Below are positions 20,299 to 28,234 of a stretch of DNA of 64,000 nt, one piece after another; within the stretch, counting starts at the first letter, position 1; each line of letters begins with the position of its first letter. This DNA comes from Rhodomicrobium vannielii ATCC 17100 (GTDB lineage: Bacteria > Pseudomonadota > Alphaproteobacteria > Rhizobiales > Rhodomicrobiaceae), in contig NC_014664.1 of NCBI RefSeq assembly GCF_000166055.1, forward strand, positions 1,990,001-2,054,000, written 5' to 3'. Position numbers and translations under genes: made by a program. The notes beneath the pieces were generated by a model. The model searched no databases, had not been told where the DNA came from, and worked only from the letters and a program-made list of their open reading frames with translations.

Positions 20299-20912
20299 CG
20301 CTCATCGAGATTGGCGGGTTCGCCCGCCTTTCCTCCGTCGACTGGCCGGGGCAGCTTGCGGCGACCGTGTTCTGTCAGGGCTGCCCGTGGGCCTGCCGCT
20401 ACTGCCACAACGCATCGCTGATGCGGGCGGGCAGCGGCGCGGGGCCGTCATGGGCCGAGGTGCGCTCCTTCCTCGAAACGCGACGCGGACTGCTTGACGC
20501 GGTGGTGTTTTCTGGCGGCGAGCCGACCTTGCAGACGCATCTGCCGGAGGCGATGGCCGAAGTGCGCGCGATGGGCTTTCGCGTCGGCCTCCACAGCGCG
20601 GGGCCATATCCGGCGCGGCTCGCGGCCGTCCTGCCGCTGGTCGACTGGGTGGGCTTCGACGTGAAAGCGCCGTTCGCTGAGTATGAGAGCATCACGGGCG
20701 TTCCGGGCAGCGGCGAGCGCGCGGCGGAAAGTTTGCGGCTGCTGGTGGCGAGCGGCGTGGCGTTCGAGACGCGGACGACGGTTCACCCCGCCCTGCTGGA
20801 CGACGCGGCGCTCGCGCGCATCGCCGCCGAACTGGCCGCACTCGGCATCGCGAACAACCGAATCCAGCCGTTTCGCTCGCTCGGATGCACAGACGCCGCG
20901 CTTGCTGCATGA
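20295..20912 (+). CDS. nrdG: Anaerobic ribonucleotide reductase activating protein (radical SAM)
   Basis: A 205-residue radical SAM activase. The [4Fe-4S] motif is CQGCPWACRYCHN (CxxxCxxC plus following residues) at about 29-41, and SGGEPTLQ is the SAM-binding GGE motif. The N-terminal IGGFARLSSVDWPG is typical of the TIGR02495 branch. It abstracts hydrogen from the glycyl radical site, here on the separate 67-residue subunit. The ATG overlaps that gene's stop (20295-20298). The gene ends in a long perfect stem-loop. Confidence 0.92.
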   Translation: MTLIEIGGFARLSSVDWPGQLAATVFCQGCPWACRYCHNASLMRAGSGAGPSWAEVRSFLETRRGLLDAVVFSGGEPTLQTHLPEAMAEVRAMGFRVGLHSAGPYPARLAAVLPLVDWVGFDVKAPFAEYESITGVPGSGERAAESLRLLVASGVAFETRTTVHPALLDDAALARIAAELAALGIANNRIQPFRSLGCTDAALAA

Positions 20913-20927
20913 AACAAGCGCGGCGTC
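20892..20927 (+). terminator. Stem-loop at the end of the nrdD operon
   Basis: Perfect 13-bp arms GACGCCGCGCTTG (20892-20904) and CAAGCGCGGCGTC (20915-20927) enclose a 10-nt loop containing the nrdG stop codon. There is no T-run. A second pair, GCATGCCG (20931-20938) and CGGCATGC (20969-20976), follows. Confidence 0.55.
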
Positions 20928-21027
20928 GCCGCATGCCGACGGCCTTGCGCCGCCTGCCCGTGGCTCGACGGCATGCGTTTGGGGTCAGGCGAGGGGAAGC
21001 CTGGCGCCCGATGTGAACGGCACCGTG

Positions 21028-21246
21028 CTATCGGGATGTGCACGTCGCTCCGTCGATTTGACGCGGCGCATCGCCGAGGCTTGCGCTGCGTTCGCGCGGG
21101 TCAGGCTCGCACCAGTCCGCGTCGCAGCCGAGGGGACACGCGGAGAGTGCGAACTCGGCGGGACGATCCGGCCAGCGAGGCGGCTCCATCGTGTGCGCGG
21201 GCAGTGCTTCCGCCGCCGTCGCCTTGTAAACCAATCGCATCGTCAT
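21028..21246 (-). CDS. Possible small Cys-containing protein of unknown function
   Basis: A 72-codon minus-strand frame with AAGGGGG just upstream of its ATG. Third positions are mostly G or C, like real genes nearby. The product has a cysteine group (ACPLGCDADWCEPD) and no recognised family. It is divergent from the regulator gene at 21374 and shares its upstream region. It may be a real small gene or chance; I could not tie it to a function. Confidence 0.4.
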   Translation of the reverse strand: MTMRLVYKATAAEALPAHTMEPPRWPDRPAEFALSACPLGCDADWCEPDPRERSASLGDAPRQIDGATCTSR

Positions 21247-21303
21247 GAACCCCCTTGTCGCCGAGCCGTGGGTGTTACAATATTCGCCGACGAGACTATT
21301 TCG

Positions 21304-21362
21304 AAGGGCTGAAAATGCAGGGTTTTGCGAATGGGTATCGCTCGTTTTGCGAATTTTGCGAA
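21304..21362. promoter_or_regulatory. TTTTGCGAA repeats before the fatty-acyl regulator gene
   Basis: TTTTGCGAA occurs three times: 21323-21331, 21345-21353 and 21354-21362, the last two in direct tandem. AAGGGCTGAAAATG at 21304-21317 precedes the first by the same 6-nt gap seen at 17542. The last copy ends 11 nt before the ATG, so a bound protein would also mask the ribosome site, suggesting autoregulation. Confidence 0.65.
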
Positions 21363-21373
21363 TGGACGATTGA

Positions 21374-22807
21374 ATGAAGAAGGTCTTCGTCGGTGTAAAG
21401 CTGAAGCGGCTGCGCGAAGAACGCGGATTGACGCAAATCGCCTTCGCTGAAGCGATCGGGCTGTCGGCGAGCTATCTGAACCAGCTTGAGAAGAACCAGC
21501 GGCCGCTCACCGTGCCGGTCCTGCTGCGCATCAACGCGACCTTCGGTGCCGACATGCAGCTTTTGTCGGACGGCGACGAAGCGCGCATGATCGCCGACCT
21601 GAAAGAGGTCTTCTCGGACCCGGCGAGCGGCGAAACCGTCAGTCTCGCCGAGATCCGCGAGATCGCCGCCTCGATGCCTGCTGCGGGCCGCGCGATCGTG
21701 GCGCTTCACCGAAGGTTGCGCCACGTGACGGAACGCGGGGACGCGATGGCCCATGAATTGGGCCTGGGTGCTGCCGGTCTTGCAACCGTTGCGCCCATGC
21801 CGTTCGAGCAGGTGCGCGACTTCTTCTACCGCCACCACAACTACTTCGCCGAACTGGATGAGGCTGCGGAAAAGCTTTTCGCCGAGGCTGAGCTGGTCGA
21901 GGGCGAAGTCGTCGAGGGGCTTGCGCGCTATCTGGAGCAGCGGCACGGCGTCCGCATCGGCGTGAGAAAGCCCGAGGGAGAGGCTCCGAGCCGGCAGGCC
22001 AACCGCGACTATAATCCGAAGGAGCGCGTGCTTCGCCTCTCCGCGCGCCTCGATCAAGGCCAGCGCGCCTTTCAAATGGCGACGCAACTCGCGTTCCTTG
22101 AGATGGGGGAGCCGCTGAACCGGCTCGCGAGGGAAGCGGCGCTGGGCTCGCCCGCGACGCACGCGCTTGCGCGTATCGGCCTTGCCAACTATTTCGCGGC
22201 GGCCCTTCTGATGCCCTACCGCGCTTTTCTTGCTGCCGCCGAAGCCGCGCGCTACGACATCGACAGGCTCGCGGAGCAATTCGGCGTCGGCTTCGAGACG
22301 ATCAGCCACCGACTTAGCTCGCTTCAGCGGCCCTCAGCGGCAGGCGTTCCCTTCTTCCTCATCCGCGTGGACCGCGCGGGAAACATCTCGAAGCGCCAGT
22401 CTGCCACCGATTTCCATTTTTCACGCGTGGGCGGCGCATGCCCGCTCTGGAATGTGTACGAGGCTTTCGCGCAGCCGGGTCGCACGTTGACACAGGTGGC
22501 GCAGATGACGGACGGACGCACCTACCTATGGATCGCCCGCGCGGTGCGGCATACGGTTGGCGGCTATGGCGAGCCGGACAAGACCTTCGCCATCGGGCTC
22601 GGCTGCGATATCCGCCACGCGCCACGGCTCGTCTATTCCAAAGGGCTCGATCTCGACGATCCCGCCGCTGCCACGCCCATTGGCGCAGGATGCAAGGTGT
22701 GCGAGCGCCCGTCCTGCCCGCAACGCGCCTTCCCGATGATCGGACGGTCGCTCGCGGTAAATGAAAATCGGAGCACTTTCCTGCCCTACGCTGGCGCGTC
22801 TGTATAA
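21374..22807 (+). CDS. XRE-family short-chain fatty acyl transcriptional regulator (ScfR/RamB-like)
   Basis: A 477-residue regulator. An N-terminal helix-turn-helix (about residues 5-60, LKRLREERGLTQIAFAEAIG and SASYLNQLEKNQR) is followed by an IrrE/ImmA-like region (about 150-290) with LARIGLANYFAAALLMPY, and a C-terminal ScfR-type domain (about 310-470). Cysteines in the tail (GAGCKVCERPSCPQRAF) form a CxxC...C cluster typical of the family. Members control propionate and acetate genes in response to acyl-CoA. Its operators are shared with the thioesterase-prpDCB operon, so it is the likely regulator of the methylcitrate cycle and of itself. Confidence 0.9.
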   Translation: MKKVFVGVKLKRLREERGLTQIAFAEAIGLSASYLNQLEKNQRPLTVPVLLRINATFGADMQLLSDGDEARMIADLKEVFSDPASGETVSLAEIREIAASMPAAGRAIVALHRRLRHVTERGDAMAHELGLGAAGLATVAPMPFEQVRDFFYRHHNYFAELDEAAEKLFAEAELVEGEVVEGLARYLEQRHGVRIGVRKPEGEAPSRQANRDYNPKERVLRLSARLDQGQRAFQMATQLAFLEMGEPLNRLAREAALGSPATHALARIGLANYFAAALLMPYRAFLAAAEAARYDIDRLAEQFGVGFETISHRLSSLQRPSAAGVPFFLIRVDRAGNISKRQSATDFHFSRVGGACPLWNVYEAFAQPGRTLTQVAQMTDGRTYLWIARAVRHTVGGYGEPDKTFAIGLGCDIRHAPRLVYSKGLDLDDPAAATPIGAGCKVCERPSCPQRAFPMIGRSLAVNENRSTFLPYAGASV

Positions 22808-22915
22808 CCGGACCGAGCCACGACCATGCGTGAGATCCCTCCCGGCTACTGACACTTCTCCGCAACCGTCCTCAAACAGCTTGACAGCTGTCCGTGTTCG
22901 GCGGCGTGTTGCAGG

Positions 22916-23112
22916 TGCGCACGGTGTTTGGATGCGTCGCATCCGAACTGAAACGGGAACGGGGAATGGTGTTGAGCCAGAGCCCCGACCGCCCCCGCGA
23001 CTGTGAGCGGCGAGTAACTTTCGATGGTGCCACTGGCACGGGCTTCGGCCCAGCCGGGAAGGCGGAAGGTTGCAGCGACCCGCGAGTCAGGAGACCGGCC
23101 GAGCGCATGACA
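22916..23112 (+). ncRNA. Cobalamin riboswitch upstream of the cobalt transporter gene
   Basis: The third cobalamin riboswitch in the window. Recognisable parts are CGGTGTTTGGATGCG at the 5' end, GGGAATGGTGTTG with a later GAGCCAGAGCCCCGACCGCC, CCCCGCGACTGTGAGCGG, GCCACTGGCACGGGC, CAGCCGGGAAGGC and GACCCGCGAGTCAGGAGACCGG. The stem GCCGTC/GACGGC (23125-23142) follows, just before AGAGGA and the ATG of the transporter gene, and probably acts as the expression platform. Confidence 0.93.
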
Positions 23113-23155
23113 TCAACCTTTCGCGCCGTCGGGTGAGACGGCAGAGGAAAAATCC

Positions 23156-23833
23156 ATGCATATTGAACCCGGTCTCGTGGACGGCGGGAAAATCTGGCTG
23201 AGCTATGCCACGGCAGCAGGCGCTGGCGGCTATGCCCTGAAACTCGCCTATGATTCGGCGCGCGAACGCGGAGTGCTGTCTCTGCTTTCGCGGAGCGCGG
23301 CGACAACCGCCCTTGTCTTTTCATTCTTCGAGGTGCTGCCGCATTACCCGGTCGGCGTGTCGGAGGTTCATCTCATCCTCGGCTCGACGCTGTTCCTGAT
23401 CTTCGGCGCCGCGCCGGCGGCGATAGGGCTCGCGCTCGGGCTCTTGGTACAGGGCCTGTTCTTTGCGCCCTTCGATCTGCCTCAGTACGGCATGAACGTG
23501 ACCACGTTGCTCGTGCCTCTGTTCGGCATCAAGGCGGTGGCGGGCCGCATTATCGCGCCGCACACGCCTTATGTGGAGCTGAAATATTTGCAGGCACTGG
23601 CTCTTTCGACGACCTATCAGGCGGGCATCGTGGCATGGGTGGCCTTCTGGGCCTTCTACGGCCAGGGTTTCGGCATGGAGAATGTGACCGAGATCACCAC
23701 GTTCGGCGGTGCTTACATGCTGGTCATATTGGTCGAGCCGCTGGTCGACCTCGGCGTGCTCGCCGTGGCCAAGGCCCTACACCACCTGAAAGGCAACGCC
23801 CTTCTGGAGCGCCGTCTCTTCGAAGGCGTCTGA
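23156..23833 (+). CDS. cbiM: CbiM-family substrate-binding membrane component for cobalt
   Basis: A 225-residue inner-membrane protein with six to seven hydrophobic segments. It starts with MHIEPG, the family's N-terminal metal site, in which the Met amine and His2 bind Co2+ or Ni2+. Other family segments are SEVHLILGSTLFLIFG and FFAPFDLPQYGMNVTT. It sits behind a cobalamin riboswitch, which points to cobalt for B12 synthesis. No cbiN, cbiQ or cbiO follows, so this is a solitary substrate-binding subunit that must use shared energising subunits or work alone. AGAGGA lies about 9 nt before the ATG. Confidence 0.88.
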   Translation: MHIEPGLVDGGKIWLSYATAAGAGGYALKLAYDSARERGVLSLLSRSAATTALVFSFFEVLPHYPVGVSEVHLILGSTLFLIFGAAPAAIGLALGLLVQGLFFAPFDLPQYGMNVTTLLVPLFGIKAVAGRIIAPHTPYVELKYLQALALSTTYQAGIVAWVAFWAFYGQGFGMENVTEITTFGGAYMLVILVEPLVDLGVLAVAKALHHLKGNALLERRLFEGV

Positions 23834-23842
23834 GCCGAAAAG

Positions 23843-23866
23843 GAGGCGCTTTCGAGCGCCTCTTCT
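23843..23866. terminator. Bidirectional terminator between cbiM and sodB
   Basis: GAGGCGC (23843-23849) and GCGCCTC (23856-23862) pair around TTTCGA. TTCTCC follows on the plus strand and CTTTTC on the minus strand. It separates two convergent genes. Confidence 0.65.
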
Positions 23867-23889
23867 CCATCGGGCTTGTCCATCGCTCG

Positions 23890-24606
23890 CTAAATATCCA
23901 GATCCCCGGCCTTCGCGGCGGCGTATCGGTCGCCGACCGCTTTCCAGTTCACCACGTCCCACCACGCTTTCAGGTAATCGGGCCGCCTGTTCTGATATTT
24001 CAGATAATAGGCGTGCTCCCAGACATCGTTGCCGAACAGCACGCGCGTTCCCTTCATCAGCGGCGTGTCCTGATTGGGCGCTGCGACGAGAGCCAGCTTG
24101 CCGTCCTTATCGACTGTTACGAAGACCCAGCCTGACCCAAAGACCTTGGTTCCGGCCGTGTTCAGCTGCTCCTTCAGCTTGTCGAGTCCGCCGAAATCGC
24201 GGTCGATGGCGGCCTTCAAAGCGCCCTGCGGCTCGCCGCCGTCCTTGGCCATCACCTGCCAGAACATCGTGTGATTGGCATGCCCGCCCGCGTTGTTGCG
24301 CACGGTCGTGCGGATCGTGTCGGGGATCTCATCGAGTTTCGCGAGGATCTGCGAAAGCGGCCACTCCGCGATCTTCGGGTGATCCTTGAGCGCGGCGTTC
24401 AGGTTGTTCACATAGGCGGCATGATGCTTGTCGTGATGGAGTTCCATCGTCTTGGCGTCGATCGTCGGCTCAAGCGCATCGAATGCATAGGGCAATGGAG
24501 GGAGCTTGAACGGGCCGGACGCTTGAGCGAAGGACCGATCAATCACTATGAACGTGGAAAATGCCGCTGCTCCTGTGAGGAAGGCCCTGCGATTCACGGC
24601 GATCAT
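23890..24606 (-). CDS. sodB: Fe/Mn superoxide dismutase with Tat signal
   Basis: A 238-residue superoxide dismutase. The N-terminus has a twin-arginine motif (NRRAFLTG) and a hydrophobic stretch ending FAQA, so the folded metalloenzyme is probably exported to the periplasm. Metal ligands are in ELHHDKHHAAYV, NHTMFW and DVWEHAYYLKY. GGAG precedes the ATG at 24606; an upstream in-frame codon at 24687 has no support. A second, cytosolic-looking enzyme is encoded at 43863. Export by Tat with metal loaded in the cytoplasm is inferred from the motif. Confidence 0.9.
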   Translation of the reverse strand: MIAVNRRAFLTGAAAFSTFIVIDRSFAQASGPFKLPPLPYAFDALEPTIDAKTMELHHDKHHAAYVNNLNAALKDHPKIAEWPLSQILAKLDEIPDTIRTTVRNNAGGHANHTMFWQVMAKDGGEPQGALKAAIDRDFGGLDKLKEQLNTAGTKVFGSGWVFVTVDKDGKLALVAAPNQDTPLMKGTRVLFGNDVWEHAYYLKYQNRRPDYLKAWWDVVNWKAVGDRYAAAKAGDLDI

Positions 24607-24712
24607 TCTGGCTCCTTTCGGCGTGACACGGATCAATGCAGCTTTTGCTGACGAGCCGATAACGGCCAAGGCGGCCTGAGGGTCCATCGAGGGGGACGGC
24701 TATTGGCGTGAT

Positions 24713-27376
24713 TCAAGCTGTTTCCGGGTTGACACGAAGCGTGCATTCCACAAGGTCTGGATCGGCACCGGTCACAGCCTCAAACCCGAATTTGCCCCCT
24801 AGCCTCAGCATCGGCTCGTTGCCCGCGAGCACCTGCGCGCCGATCGCTTCGGTTTGTCGCTTGCGATGGTAGCGAATGATCCTGTCCATCAGGATGCTGC
24901 CGAGGCCGGTTCCCTTGAGATCCGATCGCACGAGAATGGCTAGTTCCGCCCTCTTGTTGTCGGGATCGGTGACTGTACGCACGACGCCCAGCGTGGAAGC
25001 GTGACCATCCGTTCCCGTGGTTGAGGCGATGAAAGCCATTTCCCGGTCATAGTCGATCTGTGTCATGCGGGCGAGTTGGTGGTGCTGCAATTTCTGCGTG
25101 GAGCCGAAAAAGCGATAGCGCAAATCTTGCGGGCTCGTTCGGCCGATGAGATCAGCGTGAGCGGGCTCGTCCTCCGGGCGGATCGGACGCAGCAAAATCT
25201 CCGAGCCGTCGTGAAGCGTCGTCGCTTCTTCCAGCCCGGACGGATATGGCAGGATCGAGAACCGACGCCGGTCCGTGTCGTCGGGCGCCACGAGCTGGAT
25301 GCGAGCGTCCACCGCGACCACTCCCTGATGGTTCGCGAACAACGGATTGATATCGCAGGCTGTGATTTCCGGATTATCGACGAGCAGGGCCGAAAGGCGC
25401 ACGAGGGCTTGCGCGATGGCGTCCCGATTCGCCTCCGGGCGCAGGCCGTGCGCCTCGAACCGCCTCGAAATGCGCGTGCGGTCGATCATCTGGCGAGCAA
25501 GCGGAAGGTTCAACGGCGGCAGCGCAACCGTGTGATCGCGGACGAGTTCGACGGCGCGGCCGCCTTCGCCGAAGACGAGAACCGGGCCGAACAGCGGATC
25601 GCAGGAAATGCCCATCATCAACTGGCGCGAATGCGGCCATACCACCATGCGCTGGAGTGCAAAGCCCTCGATCCGCACTTCGGGGGCGACGTCTCGGACG
25701 CGCCGCATGATGCCTTCTGCGGCGGAGCGCACGGCATCAGCGTTTTCGAGGTTCAACGCGACCGCGCCCGCATCCCATTTACGAGGCAGGTCGGGAGAAG
25801 ATAGCGTCAACGCCACGGGGTAGCCGATGCGCTCGGCGACCGCCGCGGCTTCGTCCGCCGTCCCGACGAGAATGCTTTCGAGCGTCGGAATGCCATAGGA
25901 CGCGAGCAGGCGGCGGCTATCCGGCTCGCTGAGCACGCCGTCGGGCCGCGAAAGACCGTTTTCAACGATGGCCCGCGCCGTGACGCGGTCGGGCGCGAAG
26001 TTCGCGAGATCCGCCGGAGGGGTTTCCATCAGCATCGCAAGGTTGCGGCGATGCTGTACGATATGACCGAAGCCGCCTACCGCCGCGCCGATGGAATTAT
26101 AGCTGCACAGGCCCGCCTCTGCGAAAAGGGCGAGCGCCGCACTCGCCGTCTCGCCACCGAGCCAGCACGCCAGCACGCCGCTTCGGTAGCGTTTCTGCGC
26201 CTCGACGACGGCGCGCGCGATTTCGGAGCTGTCCGTCATCGCATTCGGCGCATGGATAATCAGGATGCCATCGACCTCGAGCGCTTCGGAAAGCACCTTC
26301 AGCGCGGCCGTATAGTCGTCCGCCGACGCGCCTGCGCCAAGATCGACGGGATTGGCGGGGCGTCGACCGCGCGGCAGCACTTTCGCCAGCTGCGAGAGCG
26401 TCTTCTCCGAAAGGTCGGCGATAGAGCCTCGCTCCGCCGTGTTGATCTCGTCGATTGCCATGATCGCCGCGCCGCCGGCGTTCGACAGAATCGCGAGACG
26501 CTCTCCGCGCACCTGTTTCGTACGCGACAGCGTTTCCACGGCCGAAAACAACTCGTCGATGGAGTACACCCTCAGTGCCCCGGCGCGCCTGACGGTCGCA
26601 TCGAAGGCCCCATCCGGCGAGGCGAGCGTCTCGGACAGAAATTGACCGATGGGATGGTTAGTGGAGCGATTGCCGCCCTTCAGGATTAGAACCGGCTTGT
26701 TGCGCGCGGCCGCTCTGGCGGCGGAGACAAACCCACGCCGCTCGCGGATTGTCTCGATATGGAGCAGGATCGCTTTCGTCTCTTCGTCCTTCGACAGATA
26801 GTCCATCATGTCGGCGAAATCGATCTCGACCGCGTCGCCGAGCGACACAACGCAGGAGAACCCGATGCCGCGCGGCTTCGCCCAATCGAGAGCGGCGGCA
26901 CACAAGGCGCCCGATTGGGAGACGAAAGCCACCCGGCCGGGGTGCGCCTGCATGTGGGCGAAGTTCGCGTAGAGGTTCGCTTTAGGCACGCACACGCCAA
27001 GGCTCGCCCCGCCGAGAAGACGCAGGTCGTATCGACGCGCAGCGGCCAGCAGCGCATCGGGGTCGCTCATGTCGGCCGCTACAATGGCTGCGCGGGTTCC
27101 TCTTTTCCCGAGATCCTCGATCACGCCGGGGACTGCCGGGCCGGGTGTGCAAATCACCGCCAGTTCCGGGCAAAGCGGAAGATCCGCAACAGTCTTGTAG
27201 GTGAGAACACCGGCCACGGCCTCCCTTCGCGGATTGACCGGAAGTATAGGCCCGGCGAAACGCCCATCCAGAAGGTTGCGCATGACGATATTGCCGACCG
27301 AACGAGGACGCTCGCTCGCCCCGATCACCGCGATCGATTTGGGAGCGAAAAAATACTGCAAATTCTGAATGGACAT
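24713..27376 (-). CDS. Pat-like acyl-CoA ligase (NDP-forming) fused to a GNAT acetyltransferase
   Basis: An 887-residue protein. An N-terminal CoA-binding Rossmann domain (about residues 5-130, SIAVIGASERPRSVGN) leads into succinyl-CoA-synthetase-like domains (about 130-460), an ATP-grasp domain (about 480-700) and a C-terminal GNAT domain (about 725-887, with VRSDLKGTGLGSILMD as the acetyl-CoA loop). This is the architecture of the protein lysine acetyltransferase Pat (YfiQ), which acetylates and silences acyl-CoA synthetases. Proximity to propionate and acetate genes is consistent with that. The ligase half is usually inactive in Pat; whether it is so here cannot be judged by eye. Confidence 0.88.
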   Translation of the reverse strand: MSIQNLQYFFAPKSIAVIGASERPRSVGNIVMRNLLDGRFAGPILPVNPRREAVAGVLTYKTVADLPLCPELAVICTPGPAVPGVIEDLGKRGTRAAIVAADMSDPDALLAAARRYDLRLLGGASLGVCVPKANLYANFAHMQAHPGRVAFVSQSGALCAAALDWAKPRGIGFSCVVSLGDAVEIDFADMMDYLSKDEETKAILLHIETIRERRGFVSAARAAARNKPVLILKGGNRSTNHPIGQFLSETLASPDGAFDATVRRAGALRVYSIDELFSAVETLSRTKQVRGERLAILSNAGGAAIMAIDEINTAERGSIADLSEKTLSQLAKVLPRGRRPANPVDLGAGASADDYTAALKVLSEALEVDGILIIHAPNAMTDSSEIARAVVEAQKRYRSGVLACWLGGETASAALALFAEAGLCSYNSIGAAVGGFGHIVQHRRNLAMLMETPPADLANFAPDRVTARAIVENGLSRPDGVLSEPDSRRLLASYGIPTLESILVGTADEAAAVAERIGYPVALTLSSPDLPRKWDAGAVALNLENADAVRSAAEGIMRRVRDVAPEVRIEGFALQRMVVWPHSRQLMMGISCDPLFGPVLVFGEGGRAVELVRDHTVALPPLNLPLARQMIDRTRISRRFEAHGLRPEANRDAIAQALVRLSALLVDNPEITACDINPLFANHQGVVAVDARIQLVAPDDTDRRRFSILPYPSGLEEATTLHDGSEILLRPIRPEDEPAHADLIGRTSPQDLRYRFFGSTQKLQHHQLARMTQIDYDREMAFIASTTGTDGHASTLGVVRTVTDPDNKRAELAILVRSDLKGTGLGSILMDRIIRYHRKRQTEAIGAQVLAGNEPMLRLGGKFGFEAVTGADPDLVECTLRVNPETA

Positions 27377-27517
27377 GCAGTCGCCTTTTGGGTTCGCTGC
27401 AACCTGGGCTGAAATGTCGAATATCTCTACGAGCTTAGATATAGGATTTCACGACGATCCGGGAAAGGAAGAAGGAGCGGGACACGGCGATCCCGCGCCC
27501 CGCTGGAGGGTTCTTTT

Positions 27518-28234
27518 TCAAAGCCCCAACTGGCTGCGCACAAAGTCGTCATTTGCCGCCAATGCGTGCGTATCGCCCTCGAACACGATCTGGCCCTTCA
27601 CGAGAATGATATGGCGGCGGCAGAGCTTCACGACGTCGTCGAGGTTCTTGTCGACCACGACGATGGCAACGCCCCGGTCCGCGATAAGTCTCAACGTGCG
27701 CCAGATATCGTCACGCACGAGCGGCGCTAGCCCCTCCGTCGCCTCGTCGACCAGCAGCAGCGAGGGATTGCTCATCAGCGCGCGGCCGATTGTCAGCATC
27801 TGCTGTTCGCCGCCTGACAATTGATTGCCCCAATTGGTGCGACGCTCCGCGAGCCTCGGAAACAGGTCGATAACCGCTTCGCGTGTCCAGTCACGACGCC
27901 CATCCGCGCCTTCGCGCTCGGCGAAAACGAGGTTCTCCTCAACGGTCAGGTTCGGGAAGATGCCGCGTCCCTCCGGCACGAAACCGACGCCGGCGCGTGC
28001 AATAGCGCTCGGCCGCCAGCCTCTCATTTCGACACCGGCGAAGCGGATATCGCCGCTCTTCGGCACGACGAGGCCCATGAGCGACCGCATCAGCGTCGTT
28101 TTCCCCATACCGTTGCGGCCGAGCAGACTGACCGTCTCACCGCGCCCGACATGGAAATCGACGCTGCGAAGCACGTGGCTCGCGCCGTAGTATGTGTTGA
28201 GGCCGCGCGCCTCAAGCAGCGGTGTCTCGCTCAT
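27518..28234 (-). CDS. livF: Branched-chain amino-acid ABC transporter ATPase LivF
   Basis: A 238-residue ABC ATPase. Walker A is GRNGMGKTT, the signature LSGGEQQML, Walker B LLLVDEATEGL. MSETPLLEARGLNTYYGASHVL is LivF-like. Its ATG overlaps the stop of the fused livM-livG gene (28231-28234). It works with LivG, LivH, LivM and the binding protein encoded upstream. Confidence 0.93.
   Translation of the reverse strand: MSETPLLEARGLNTYYGASHVLRSVDFHVGRGETVSLLGRNGMGKTTLMRSLMGLVVPKSGDIRFAGVEMRGWRPSAIARAGVGFVPEGRGIFPNLTVEENLVFAEREGADGRRDWTREAVIDLFPRLAERRTNWGNQLSGGEQQMLTIGRALMSNPSLLLVDEATEGLAPLVRDDIWRTLRLIADRGVAIVVVDKNLDDVVKLCRRHIILVKGQIVFEGDTHALAANDDFVRSQLGL

Noticed and set aside
22881-22910. TTGACA upstream of the cbiM riboswitch as a sigma-70 promoter
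   Set aside because: No convincing -10 element lies 16-18 bp downstream, so it was not listed.
27478-27497. Hairpin after livF as a terminator
   Set aside because: Only about four contiguous pairs form and the T-run is poor.
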